Source of the DNA: Sphaerisporangium perillae
GTDB lineage: Bacteria; Actinomycetota; Actinomycetes; Streptosporangiales; Streptosporangiaceae
Length of the DNA stretch: 37,185 nucleotides
Direction: 5' to 3'
Assembly (NCBI RefSeq): GCF_023276435.1
Contig: NZ_JALLPO010000064.1
Coordinates: 1 to 37,185, forward strand
A program made the translations under genes and the position numbers. Below the pieces are notes generated by a model. It was not told the DNA's origin. It saw nothing but the letters and a program-made list of their open reading frames with translations, and ran no database searches. Shown piece after piece: positions 7,996 through 15,693 of this stretch; position 1 is the stretch's first letter, and each line of letters starts with the position of its first letter.

Positions 7996-8051
7996 TCCGC
8001 CAACTGAATGCGGACGGTCCGGGGTCGAACCGTCCAGGTTTAGTTGGCGGA
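7996..8051. repeat. Nested inverted repeats, candidate recombination or structured site
   Basis: The outer arms TCCGCCAACT (7996-8005) and AGTTGGCGGA (8042-8051) are perfect. Inside them GGACGGT (8012-8018) pairs with ACCGTCC (8029-8035). A further GGCGGA at about 7967-7973 can compete for TCCGCC. The block lies between the structured region and the end of the reductase gene at 8151. It may be an element end, an attachment or replication site, or a structured transcript; the sequence does not decide. Confidence 0.5.
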
Positions 8052-8150
8052 TTCTGTGATCACTGCTGTCGGATTCGTCGGTGGATGCGGGAGACGGTGC
8101 TGTCGAGGGATAGCCATCACAGCCTCCGTGTGGACTGGCGGGCCGCAGGG

Positions 8151-8708
8151 TTAGCGGTGCCGGCGGTACTGCAGCCCGACGATCCCGTTGCTGAACGGGG
8201 TGGTGGACACCAGGTCGAGCTGGTACGACTTGGGAACGTCGTCGAACAGCCGGGTACCCTCGCCCGCGACGTAGGGGTGCAAGTCCACGTTGAACTGGTC
8301 GATCAGGTCGAGCCGCATGAGCGACCGCCAGAAGCTGACGCCGCCCCAGACCACGATGTGGCCGTCGCCGCCTCGCCTGAGCTTGTCGATCTCTTCTGTC
8401 GTGTCACCGGCGGCGATGGTGGTGTTGGCCCACTCGGTCGTCTTCAGAGTCCGGGAGAAGACGACCTTGCGCGCGGCGTTCATGACGTCGGAGAACGGGT
8501 GGTTGGCCGTCGGCAAGGCTCCGGCAATGCCCTCGTAGGCGGAGCGGCCCATGATGTGCGCGTACGCGCTCTTGTAAAGGTCGAGTTTCTGCTCCAGTTC
8601 CGCCTGGTCGGTGGGCAGGCCGAAGCAGAACTGCCAGTACTCGGTGTCCTCGTCGGCGAGAAGGCCGTCGAGCGAGTACATGGACGCCCACGCAATCAGC
8701 TTCCGCAT
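8151..8708 (-). CDS. Dihydrofolate reductase / RibD C-terminal domain family protein
   Basis: This 185-residue protein (MRKLIAWASMYSLDGLLADE and onward) has the layout of the RibD_C/DHFR-like family: an opening strand followed by SLDG, MGRSAYEGIAGALP, NAARKVVFSRTL, and the cofactor-side VVWGGVSFWRSLMRLDLIDQ. These are small stand-alone NADPH-dependent reductases of mostly unknown substrate, common in actinomycetes. A longer frame begins at 8813, but the conserved domain starts at ATG 8708, so that start is used; no strong ribosome site is visible. It may be cargo of the integrase element. It lies downstream of, and on the same strand as, the winged-helix-like gene at 8904-9503. Confidence 0.8.
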   Translation of the reverse strand: MRKLIAWASMYSLDGLLADEDTEYWQFCFGLPTDQAELEQKLDLYKSAYAHIMGRSAYEGIAGALPTANHPFSDVMNAARKVVFSRTLKTTEWANTTIAAGDTTEEIDKLRRGGDGHIVVWGGVSFWRSLMRLDLIDQFNVDLHPYVAGEGTRLFDDVPKSYQLDLVSTTPFSNGIVGLQYRRHR

Positions 8709-8903
8709 GATCAGAACTTCATGGTCTCGGGTCGTCTGGGGACCGTGCTTTCCAGGGGAACGTGTCTGTCCCGGGCCGCAGCGCTCGCGTGGCCGCGGCC
8801 CGAACCCAGCCAACTTTAGTGAGACCCGGGCCAGCTCGCGTGAGACAGGACACTAAACGTGGACGCCGACAAATCACACGACATGATCACGTGGACAGTA
8901 CAC

Positions 8904-9503
8904 TTACCGTGCGGGAGCCCAAGGATCGTCGTCCTCCTCAAGCGGCGAGGGATCTGCTGGCATGACCGGGGGTTGCGGCGCTGCTGGTGCCCGCTTGCCG
9001 GTGTCAATGACGGTGATCACGCGTCCCTTGGGGTCCGTGTTCGCGGCTAGATCCTCGTAGGCGTCCCGTAGCCGCTCGGGCAGCGACATGTGCACCTTGG
9101 GGGCGCGTCGGTGGTTGCCCGCCTGCGTGAACACTCCCGCGTGCAGGAGCGCCCGCAGGGACGCGCTCAACTTGTGATCGTTGGTCCCGTATCCCAGCTT
9201 CTGAGCGATCGTGCTCATCCCGACGTTGCAGTAGCCCGCTTGCCCGTTAATGTGCCGCACCAGGGCGAACCCCAGCAGAAGCGCCTTGCGTCGCTGCTCT
9301 GGGGTGTTGCCCAGGACATCCCCGGCGAGGAAGCCGCCAGGGCCGAACTCGTCGTACAGCATCCGCTCGAACATGATCTTCACGTCATACTCAGCCGACA
9401 GCAGACGCCGAGGCTCGACCAGCATGCCGCCGCCTCGGCTTGGGTCCTGCCTCTCGCCAGGAACCGCTACATCCGCTACAGGCGCTGCAAGATCTTCGGA
9501 CAT
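8904..9503 (-). CDS. Winged-helix-like protein of the integrated element
   Basis: This protein has 199 residues and starts at ATG 9503, which has AGGA eight bases upstream; the frame is open to 9614, but that part overlaps the integrase terminator. The middle (ALLLGFALVRHINGQAGYCN, then MSTIAQKLGYGTNDHKLSAS) looks like a winged helix-turn-helix, with an HRRAPKVHMSLP wing. The C-terminus is proline- and acid-rich (PSPLEEDDDPW). This resembles small replication or transfer regulators of actinomycete integrative elements, but I cannot name a family. It lies just after the integrase on the same strand and is separated from it by a terminator. Confidence 0.6.
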   Translation of the reverse strand: MSEDLAAPVADVAVPGERQDPSRGGGMLVEPRRLLSAEYDVKIMFERMLYDEFGPGGFLAGDVLGNTPEQRRKALLLGFALVRHINGQAGYCNVGMSTIAQKLGYGTNDHKLSASLRALLHAGVFTQAGNHRRAPKVHMSLPERLRDAYEDLAANTDPKGRVITVIDTGKRAPAAPQPPVMPADPSPLEEDDDPWAPAR

Positions 9504-9603
9504 GGAGGTTCCTAGGGCTGTGAGCTGGGGAGATGCGAGCACATCAGCCGAAGAGGTATCAGATACACCCAGTTTGGTGCAAATCGGGTAAAGGTACAGG
9601 AAA

Positions 9604-9630
9604 CCCCCGGCCATGATTTCAGGCCGGGGG
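9604..9630 (-). terminator. Rho-independent terminator of the integrase gene
   Basis: CCCCCGGCC (9604-9612) and GGCCGGGGG (9622-9630) form a 9-bp stem with a 9-base loop. On the minus strand it begins 8 bases after the integrase stop and is followed by TTTCCTGTACCTTTACC. Confidence 0.8.
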
Positions 9631-9637
9631 CTGAGAC

Positions 9638-11365
9638 CTACTTGACTTGCTTGGCTACCCCTGCGGGCTCCTCGTTTATCTCCTGGTTGGCCAGGTCTTC
9701 ATGGGCCAAGGCTCCGGTCTTGGTAGGGAGATCCGGAGTGCCGTCTACGACGCGGCGCAACTCTTCGACCGGAGCACCCGCTGCCTTGGCTACGAGTTCA
9801 TCCAAGATCCCAAATTGGAAGTGGAAGAACGACTCTCCCTGTCGACTCCGCGCCGGAGGGTCAACTGCTGGGGGCTCGTAGATCACTACTGGCACAGCCG
9901 CCGGGTCCGATGCGTCTACCCAGGCCCGGCCTCCCGGCATGACCTTGACGTAGTTCGCAAATACTCCAGATGCCCTGAGGAATCCGTTTCTCTCGGTCGT
10001 ATTCAACTCATCCCAGTACTTTCCCCAGGTCTCCCCAGAGGGTATCCACTCGGACCGGGGCGGAAGTACCGGCATCGTTTCTAGTTCTGCGATTCGGGCA
10101 TCCAACGCATCGAGACTGCGCTGTGCGGCTCCACGGCCTGCTGATGATCGTGCGGTAACCAACTGAGTCGATACGGCTTCGTAGTTGGAGAGAAGTTCCT
10201 GGAGCTCTTCCCGATGGTCCTCTCCCGGTAGCCGAAGCTCGATCAGCCGGGGTATATCTCCGATGAGCGCAAGAAGCGCGCCAACGAATCCCTCCTCAAC
10301 CGCATCAGCCTGAACCGCGCGATTGCCGCACTTGAACAGACGCCCGGATGCGCACTTGTAATAGCGCTCTCCGCGTCCGTTGTTCGTCTCGTACATCGGC
10401 TGACCGCAGATACCACAGAACAGGACGCGAAGCAGGAGCGAACCGTTGGATCGGCTACCGGACTTCTTCATGGTCCGGGCACTCAAGGTCTCCTGTAGCC
10501 TCTCCCAGGTCTCACGGGAGATCAGCGGTTCGCCCTTGAGGACTGGCAGTCCGCTCTCGTCTCGAACGATCTCCTCGGGTCCACGGCCCTTACCGCCCTT
10601 GAACGTCTGCTGACCCAAGAGGTTCCGAGAGCGGAGGATCTCGGTAAGGCCCGCTGGGTTCCAGTCGCGGAGAATCATCGGCGGATGCCATTTGCCGTTC
10701 CGGATACGCTGGAGATCCTTAGCCGTGGGGATGCCTCGCAGCGTGAGGTCACGCGCCAGCGCACGAATGGAGTAACCCGCGAGAACCTGATCCACAACCT
10801 GTTGGATGATCGGCCCATAAACCGGATCGTGAACGAGACGCCATCCATCGTTCGTTTTGACGGGCATGTAACCGAGGGGCACCGATCCACCGTCCCAGCG
10901 GCCCACCCTTCGCATGAATGCCTTGGCACCCGTGGTTCGGTCCGAGATGGACTGTGACTCCATCTGCGCCGCGAAGGCGAAGATGAGCATGGTGAGTTCG
11001 GAAATCGAGTTGGACATGTCGAACTCGATAGGCCCGCCCCCAGGACCTTCCGCGAAAAGCAACCTCTTCTTGTTATCCTTGGCCCACCGGGCGAGAATCG
11101 CCATATCTGTCATGGACCGGACGGCGCGGTCCTGACGCCACCAGATCACGACGTCGAACTCATGTGCCCGGTTGTTGAGCCACGGCCCAAGCTTGGGACG
11201 CTCGAAGGGGGTCGTCTTGCTGGCGGAGACATCAAGATCTTCCGCCACACCGATCACGGTCATGCAGCGCCGCTGCGCTTCGGCCTTGGTGGACGCTAGC
11301 TGTCGCTCTGGGCTGGTGGTTTCGTCCGTCATGACGGATAGCCGGATGGCTAGAAGCGCTCGCAC
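9638..11365 (-). CDS. int: Large serine recombinase (integrase)
   Basis: This is a 575-residue site-specific integrase of the large serine class, as used by actinomycete phages and integrative elements. The resolvase domain (about 1-150) starts MRALLAIRLSV, with the likely nucleophile S10. It continues with RPKLGPWLNN and VIWWRQDRAVRS and the QMESQSISDRT helix. The recombinase domain follows (GGSVPLGYMPV to about residue 290). Next come a zinc ribbon (CGICGQPMYE then YYKCASGRLFKC, about 315-350) and a coiled-coil stretch (LLSNYEAVSTQL, LDALDARIAEL, about 390-440). The length is normal and no motif is broken. GTG 11365 is the start. The gene begins about 270 bases from the sulfur-operon leader, so the element end should lie in that gap. 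Confidence 0.93.
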   Translation of the reverse strand: MRALLAIRLSVMTDETTSPERQLASTKAEAQRRCMTVIGVAEDLDVSASKTTPFERPKLGPWLNNRAHEFDVVIWWRQDRAVRSMTDMAILARWAKDNKKRLLFAEGPGGGPIEFDMSNSISELTMLIFAFAAQMESQSISDRTTGAKAFMRRVGRWDGGSVPLGYMPVKTNDGWRLVHDPVYGPIIQQVVDQVLAGYSIRALARDLTLRGIPTAKDLQRIRNGKWHPPMILRDWNPAGLTEILRSRNLLGQQTFKGGKGRGPEEIVRDESGLPVLKGEPLISRETWERLQETLSARTMKKSGSRSNGSLLLRVLFCGICGQPMYETNNGRGERYYKCASGRLFKCGNRAVQADAVEEGFVGALLALIGDIPRLIELRLPGEDHREELQELLSNYEAVSTQLVTARSSAGRGAAQRSLDALDARIAELETMPVLPPRSEWIPSGETWGKYWDELNTTERNGFLRASGVFANYVKVMPGGRAWVDASDPAAVPVVIYEPPAVDPPARSRQGESFFHFQFGILDELVAKAAGAPVEELRRVVDGTPDLPTKTGALAHEDLANQEINEEPAGVAKQVK

Positions 11366-11601
11366 CTGACTCTGTTCCTCTCACGATCGCCGCAGAGCAT
11401 ATGCGCTGACCTGCGGTGATATGGGTTTCGGTCGTGATGGGAATCTGTTAGGTGCGACTGCCAGCACCGACCCGCCGACGAGCCCCGGGAGAGCCCGCTG
11501 GGCTGGGTCCGCGAGAGTTAGCCCCGGATACGGGTGACCCCTGCGTGGTGCCGGGTCACCCCAGGCGAACCGGGCACGGCATCCCAAAGTGTGGACCGAC
11601 A
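11366..11601. other. Gap between integrase start and cys promoter; likely holds the element boundary
   Basis: No gene is seen. Large serine integrase sites usually sit next to the start of the gene, so the attachment junction is expected here. I could not identify a core because these cores are only a few bases long. The one clear structure is the inverted repeat at 11532-11561. Confidence 0.4.
11532..11561. repeat. Nine-bp inverted repeat beside the integrase
   Basis: GGGTGACCC (11532-11540) and GGGTCACCC (11553-11561) are perfect inverted repeats with a 12-base spacer. The repeat could be part of an integrase attachment site, which are quasi-palindromic, or a terminator insulating the cys promoter. 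No T-run follows. Confidence 0.45.
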
Positions 11602-11630
11602 TTGGACATCAGGCACGAGAGAGGTATCGT
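11602..11630 (+). promoter_or_regulatory. Predicted promoter of the sulfur-reduction operon
   Basis: TTGGAC (11602-11607) and TATCGT (11625-11630) are spaced by exactly 17 bases. Transcription would start about 7 bases later, at or next to the ATG at 11638. The leader peptide mRNA would then be leaderless. Confidence 0.5.
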
Positions 11631-11637
11631 TTGGGGC

Positions 11638-11721
11638 ATGCCAGCGGACCCGCTTCTCGTCGTGCGACGCCACGTCGACTTCCTGCGTGTCCGCAGTGCC
11701 ATCTGTAGTGACGCCCGTTGA
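11638..11721 (+). CDS. Leader peptide of the cysteine/sulfur operon
   Basis: This is a 27-codon ORF whose product contains LVVRRHVDFLRVRSAIC, ending with a single Cys codon (TGT 11703-11705) five codons before the stop. Very short peptides with an RRHVDxxRVxSAxC core are known in front of actinobacterial sulfur-assimilation operons and are annotated as putative leader peptides. Ribosomes slowed at the Cys codon when cysteine is short are thought to change downstream RNA folding. No Shine-Dalgarno is present and the promoter predicts a start at the AUG itself. It lies 230 bases before the sulfite reductase. Confidence 0.8.
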   Translation: MPADPLLVVRRHVDFLRVRSAICSDAR

Positions 11722-11775
11722 CCGTCGCCCCCTGTTGACTCTTGCCAGCACGGGCGCGTGACAGGCGTCCTTTTT
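11710..11775 (+). promoter_or_regulatory. Possible transcription attenuator after the leader peptide
   Basis: The end of the leader ORF (GACGCC, 11710-11715) can pair with GGCGTC (11764-11769), which is followed by CTTTTTC. A competing stem pairs CGCCCGT (11712-11718) with ACGGGCG (11750-11756). Both share the 5' arm, which overlaps the last codons of the leader peptide downstream of its Cys codon. A ribosome stalled at that codon could choose between them. The pairings were found by eye; no free energies were computed. Confidence 0.4.
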
Positions 11776-11867
11776 CATGCCCTCGTAACTCAGGCCCCTG
11801 AGACGAGCGGCGGCCTGCTCACGGGCGTCCGTGTGACCTGATGACCATTCTCGGCAAAGGACGCCCC

Positions 11868-13550
11868 ATGACCAGCCCGCCCCGGCCTGCCAGCCGCCAC
11901 CACAAGCGCCCGCGAGGCGAAGGCCAGTGGGCTCTCGGTTACCGCGAGCCGCTCAACAAGAACGAGGAGAACAAGAGGAACGACGACGGGCTCAACGTCC
12001 GTCAGCGGATCATCGACGTCTACTCCAAGCGGGGCTTCGACTCGATCGACCCCGCCGACCTGCGGGGCCGGTTCCGCTGGTACGGCCTCTACACCCAGCG
12101 CAAGCCCGGCATCGACGGCGGCAAGACCGCGATCCTCGAGCCTGAGGAGCTCGACGACCGCTACTTCATGCTCCGCGTGCGCATCGACGGCGGGCAGCTC
12201 GACCTGGCGCAGCTCCGCACGATCGCCGAGATCGCCAACACCTACGCCAGGGGCACCGCCGACGTCACCGACCGGCAGAACATCCAGCTCCACTGGATCG
12301 AGGTCGAGTCGGTGCCGGCGATCTGGGAGGCCCTGGAGGCCGTCGGGCTGTCGACGACGGAGGCCTGCGGCGACACCCCGCGCGTCATGCTCGGCTGCCC
12401 GCTGGCCGGCATCGACGCCGAAGAGGTGCTCGACGCGACCCCGCAGATCGAGGACACCGTCGCGCGCTACATCGGCGACAAGGAGTTCTCCAACCTTCCC
12501 CGCAAGTTCAAGTCGGCGATGAGCGGCTGCCCGGCGCACTGCACGGTGCACGAGATCAACGACATCGCGTTCGTCGGGGTCGTCGACGAGCACGGCGAGA
12601 AGGGCTTCGACCTGTGGGTGGGCGGCGGCCTGTCCACCAACCCGATGCTGGCCAAGCGGCTCGGCACGTTCGTCCGTCCCGATCAGGTGCACGAGGTCTG
12701 GGCCGGGGTGATCGGCATCTTCCGCGACTACGGCTACCGCCGGCTCCGGCACCGCGCCCGCATCAAGTTCCTGATCAACGACTGGGGCGCCGAGCGGTTC
12801 CGCGAGGTGCTGGAGAAGGAGTACCTCGGCTACACCCTGCCCGACGGGCCCGCGCCCGAGCAGCCGCGCGGCGGCCGCCGCGACCACGTCGGCGTGCACC
12901 GGCAGAAGGACGGCAACTTCTACGTCGGCTTCGCCCCCAAGGTCGGGCGGCTGGACGGGGACAAGCTCCACCTGATCGCCGACATCGCCGAGCGGTACGG
13001 CTCGGGCCGCGTCCGCACCACGGTCGAGCAGAAGATGGTCATCCTGGACATCGCGCCCGACAAGGTGGAGGGCATCGTGGCCGACCTGGAGGCCGCCGAC
13101 CTCCAGGTGAACCCGAGCACGTTCCGCCGCCAGACGATGGCCTGCACCGGCATCGAGTTCTGCAAGCTCGCGATCGTCGAGACCAAGGGGCTGGCCTCCG
13201 GCCTCATCGACGAGCTGGAGCGGCGCCTCCCCGGGTTCGAGGAGCCGCTGACGATCAACGTCAACGGCTGCCCGAACTCCTGCGCCCGCATCCAGACCGC
13301 CGACATCGGCCTGAAGGGCCAGCTCGTGACCGACGCGAGCGGCAACCAGGTCGAGGGCTTCCAGATCCACCTCGGCGGGTCGCTCGGAGTGACCCCCGGC
13401 TTCGGCCGCAAGGTCCGCGGGCTCAAGGCGACGGCCACGGAGCTTCCGGACTACATCGAGCGTGTTCTGAAGAACTACCAGAGTCAGAAGAACGACGGGG
13501 AGACCTTCGCCGACTGGGTGCAGCGCGCCGAGGAGGCGGACCTCAAGTGA
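11868..13550 (+). CDS. sir: Ferredoxin-dependent assimilatory sulfite reductase (NirA/SirA type)
   Basis: This 560-residue sirohaem and [4Fe-4S] enzyme reduces sulfite to sulfide with electrons from ferredoxin. It shows the two-fold repeated nitrite/sulfite reductase fold, each half with a ferredoxin-like part (for example DVTDRQNIQLHWIEVE and RVRTTVEQKMVILDI). The cluster and sirohaem cysteines are C426-x5-C432 in CTGIEFC and C468-x3-C472 in GCPNSC. WYGLYTQR and MSGCPAHC are also present; these hold the residues of the Tyr-Cys pair described in mycobacterial NirA. ATG 11868 is preferred over 11841 because AAAGGA lies six bases upstream. Sulfite reductase rather than nitrite reductase is inferred from the APS reductase and chelatase downstream and the cysteine leader peptide upstream. 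Confidence 0.92.
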   Translation: MTSPPRPASRHHKRPRGEGQWALGYREPLNKNEENKRNDDGLNVRQRIIDVYSKRGFDSIDPADLRGRFRWYGLYTQRKPGIDGGKTAILEPEELDDRYFMLRVRIDGGQLDLAQLRTIAEIANTYARGTADVTDRQNIQLHWIEVESVPAIWEALEAVGLSTTEACGDTPRVMLGCPLAGIDAEEVLDATPQIEDTVARYIGDKEFSNLPRKFKSAMSGCPAHCTVHEINDIAFVGVVDEHGEKGFDLWVGGGLSTNPMLAKRLGTFVRPDQVHEVWAGVIGIFRDYGYRRLRHRARIKFLINDWGAERFREVLEKEYLGYTLPDGPAPEQPRGGRRDHVGVHRQKDGNFYVGFAPKVGRLDGDKLHLIADIAERYGSGRVRTTVEQKMVILDIAPDKVEGIVADLEAADLQVNPSTFRRQTMACTGIEFCKLAIVETKGLASGLIDELERRLPGFEEPLTINVNGCPNSCARIQTADIGLKGQLVTDASGNQVEGFQIHLGGSLGVTPGFGRKVRGLKATATELPDYIERVLKNYQSQKNDGETFADWVQRAEEADLK

Positions 13551-13629
13551 GGACCGGCCACCGCCTCGGCGCCGGGCACGGCCCGAGTGCCGGGCCCCGC
13601 GCAGGCGCCGGGCAGGACGGGAGGCGGCC

Positions 13630-13773
13630 GTGAGCGAGCGCGCGGTCCCGTTCCACTGCCCGTACTGCGGCGAGGAGGACCTCGAACCCTACGAGGGCGA
13701 CGGCGGCTGGTACTGCCGGTCGTGCGCCCGCGCCTTCAAGCTGAAATTCCTCGGCATCGGCGTGCGTTCATGA
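13630..13773 (+). CDS. Small zinc-ribbon protein of the sulfur operon
   Basis: This protein has 47 residues with two Cys pairs, CPYCGEED and WYCRSCARAF, forming a likely rubredoxin- or zinc-ribbon-like metal site. GTG 13630 has GGGAGG at 13619-13624 five bases upstream. A short ORF of this kind regularly sits between sulfite reductase and cysH in actinomycete sulfur operons (established gene order). Its role is not known; a metal-bound electron carrier or an assembly helper for the reductases is inference. It is 79 bases after the sulfite reductase stop. Confidence 0.75.
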   Translation: MSERAVPFHCPYCGEEDLEPYEGDGGWYCRSCARAFKLKFLGIGVRS

Positions 13774-13849
13774 TCGGCGGCGAGCCACAGGCGTCCCCAC
13801 GCCCGGCGGCCCCCGCACACTTTGAAGAACGAGGAGTAGTGAGCGAGTC

Positions 13850-14578
13850 ATGACACTGGTGGAGATCGAAACCACTCTGGAACGCCAGCGCGGCGTGCTC
13901 GACCTGCGCAGCATCGTCGACTCGGCGGCCGAGTTCCTCGAGGAGGCCTCCGCCCGCGAGATCATCCGCTGGGCCGCGGCCACCTTCGGCGACCGGCTCT
14001 GTCTCACCTCCTCGATGAGCGACGCCCTTCTGATCGACCTGGTGAGCAGGGTGAAGCCCGGTGTCGACGTGCTGTTCATCGACACCGGTTACCACTTCGC
14101 CGAGACCATCGGCACCCGTGACGCCGTCCAGCAGGTGTACGACGTCAACGTGATCAACGTGCGGCCGTCGCGGACCGTCGAGGAGCAGGACCGCGAGCTC
14201 GGCCCGCGCCTCAACGGGCGCAACCCCGACCTGTGCTGCTACCTGCGCAAGGTGGAGCCGCTGAACCGCGCGCTCGAGCCCTACCTGGCGTGGCTCTCCG
14301 GCATCCGGCGCGACGAGTCGCCGACCCGGGCGACCACCAAGGTCGTGGAGTGGGACGCCAAGCGCCAGATGGTCAAGGTGAACCCGATCGCCCGCTGGAC
14401 GCAGGACGACGTCGACAACTACATGGCCGACAACGGCGTGCTCATCAACCCGCTGCACTACGACGGGTTCCCCTCGATCGGCTGCGCCCCCTGCACCCGT
14501 CGCGTCGCCCCCGGCGAGGACCCCCGCAGCGGCCGCTGGGCCGGCCTGGGCAAGACCGAATGCGGCATTCACCTCTGA
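13850..14578 (+). CDS. cysH: Adenylyl-sulfate (APS) reductase, [4Fe-4S] type CysH
   Basis: This 242-residue protein reduces adenylyl sulfate to sulfite using thioredoxin. The PP-loop type ATP-pyrophosphatase fold is present (TSSMSDALLIDLVSR, then LFIDTGYHFAETI). The cluster ligands C129-C130 (LCCYLRK) and C212-x2-C215 (CAPC) are both intact. That marks the iron-sulfur APS enzyme rather than the clusterless PAPS reductase. The catalytic C238 lies in the terminal ECGIHL. The ATG at 13850 has GAGGAG 13 bases upstream, a rather long spacing. It belongs to the same operon as the sulfite reductase. Confidence 0.92.
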   Translation: MTLVEIETTLERQRGVLDLRSIVDSAAEFLEEASAREIIRWAAATFGDRLCLTSSMSDALLIDLVSRVKPGVDVLFIDTGYHFAETIGTRDAVQQVYDVNVINVRPSRTVEEQDRELGPRLNGRNPDLCCYLRKVEPLNRALEPYLAWLSGIRRDESPTRATTKVVEWDAKRQMVKVNPIARWTQDDVDNYMADNGVLINPLHYDGFPSIGCAPCTRRVAPGEDPRSGRWAGLGKTECGIHL

Positions 14579-14777
14579 CCACCTCCGGGACCCGCGTCCG
14601 GTCCGCCCCCAGGACCGGCCGGCCCCCGTCCGGGACCCGCCACCGACGCGGCCACTCGTCCCAGACCCGCCACCGACTCAGCCCACGAGGCCCGTTCTGA
14701 ACTCCGTCCAAGGCCCGCTTCGGAGCTCTCTCCAAGCCCGGCACCCGATCTCCCTCCCAGGGCGCCTCCCGCCGCTG
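14579..14777 (+). other. Proline-coding, repeat-like spacer
   Basis: No gene is seen between cysH and the chelatase. All frames are Pro/Arg-rich and the DNA carries repeated pieces such as GACCCGCCACCGAC (twice, about 14635-14685). In many actinomycetes cysC, cysD and cysN occupy this position; here there is only this degenerate spacer. The first codons of the chelatase could begin inside it, because no ribosome site is visible at GTG 14778. Confidence 0.5.
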
Positions 14778-15605
14778 GTGGCGGTGGCGCACGGGTCCCG
14801 CGACCCGCGCGCCTCCGCCACGGTGGAGGCCCTTCTGGAGCAGGTGCGCCGGGCCCGTCCGGGGCTCGCCGTCCACGCCGCCTACCTCGACCATTCCCGC
14901 CCCTCGCTCCGTGAGGCGCTGGCCCCCCTGGACGAGGCCGTGGTGCTGCCCCTGCTGCTCACCGAGGCCTACCACAGCCGCGTCGACATCCCCGCCGCGC
15001 TGCGCGAGGAGCGCGCGAGCCGCACGCCTCTCCCCGCTGGGCATGGGCGGAGCGGCGAGGACCGTACGCCGCTGCGCGTGCAACAGGGGGCCGCCCTCGG
15101 CCCGCATCCCCTGCTGATCACGGCTCTGGAGCGGCGGCTCGCGGAGGCCGGCGTGGAGATCGGCGATCCCGACACCGCCGTGGTGCTGGTGTCCGCGGGT
15201 TCCAGCGACCGGCGGGCCAACGCGGTGATCGCCGGCATGGCCCGCGACTGGGCACGCGTGCGCGGATGGTGGTCCGTGACCGCCGCCTACGCCTCCGCGG
15301 CCTCCCCCACGCCCAAGGATGCAGTGCTCGCGCTCCTGGACGGCGGCACGGGACCCCACGGCACGGGACCCGGGGCGGCGGGCGTCAGCGGTAGGCGCCG
15401 CGCGCCCCGCGTCGTGGTCGCGCCCTACTTGCTCGCCTCCGGCCACTTCGCCGGCAGAGTCGGCAAGAGCACCCTGGAGGCGGGCGCCCTCGCGGTCGCC
15501 GACCCTTTGGGCCCAGCTCCCGAGTTGGTCACCGTCCTACTCGAACGCTACGAGCAAGCCGTACGGGCGTTCCGGGCCGGCGCGCCCGCCTCCGCGGACG
15601 CCTGA
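14778..15605 (+). CDS. Sirohydrochlorin chelatase (CbiX/SirB family)
   Basis: This protein of about 275 residues has the two-domain CbiX layout. The first half opens with VAHGSRDPRASATVEALL, whose His is the usual metal-binding residue, followed by LPLLLTEAYHSRVDIP. The second half has VVLVSAGSSDRRAN and VVVAPYLLASGHFA with another conserved His. It would insert iron into sirohydrochlorin to give sirohaem, the cofactor of the sulfite reductase in this operon. A low-complexity insert, GGTGPHGTGPGAAG, lies in the second half. The GTG start has no Shine-Dalgarno and is uncertain; an upstream start in the proline-rich spacer cannot be excluded. Cobalt as the metal is the main alternative. Confidence 0.82.
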   Translation: MAVAHGSRDPRASATVEALLEQVRRARPGLAVHAAYLDHSRPSLREALAPLDEAVVLPLLLTEAYHSRVDIPAALREERASRTPLPAGHGRSGEDRTPLRVQQGAALGPHPLLITALERRLAEAGVEIGDPDTAVVLVSAGSSDRRANAVIAGMARDWARVRGWWSVTAAYASAASPTPKDAVLALLDGGTGPHGTGPGAAGVSGRRRAPRVVVAPYLLASGHFAGRVGKSTLEAGALAVADPLGPAPELVTVLLERYEQAVRAFRAGAPASADA

Positions 15606-15663
15606 CAGCGCTCTCCTCTCGCGTGTGGCCACCCGTCTTGGGAATCTTGATCGCGAGGTCTTT

Positions 15664-15693
15664 CCCCAGCGTCCAGCGGGTGAGACGCTGGGG
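15664..15693 (+). terminator. Strong hairpin after the sulfur operon
   Basis: CCCCAGCGTC (15664-15673) and GACGCTGGGG (15684-15693) form a perfect 10-bp stem with a 10-base loop, 58 bases after the chelatase stop. No T-run follows; actinobacterial terminators often lack one. Confidence 0.55.

Noticed and set aside
7960..8060. tRNA-like look of the GGACGGT...TCGAACCGTCC block
   Set aside because: It contains a TTCGA-like loop on the minus strand and inverted arms, but no acceptor stem, anticodon arm or D-arm can be placed in tRNA order.
11790..13370. Long minus-strand open frame of 526 codons opposite the sulfite reductase gene
   Set aside because: It is exactly antisense to a clear sulfite reductase with intact cluster motifs and has the Val/Leu/Asp/Gly-rich composition typical of GC-rich shadow frames.
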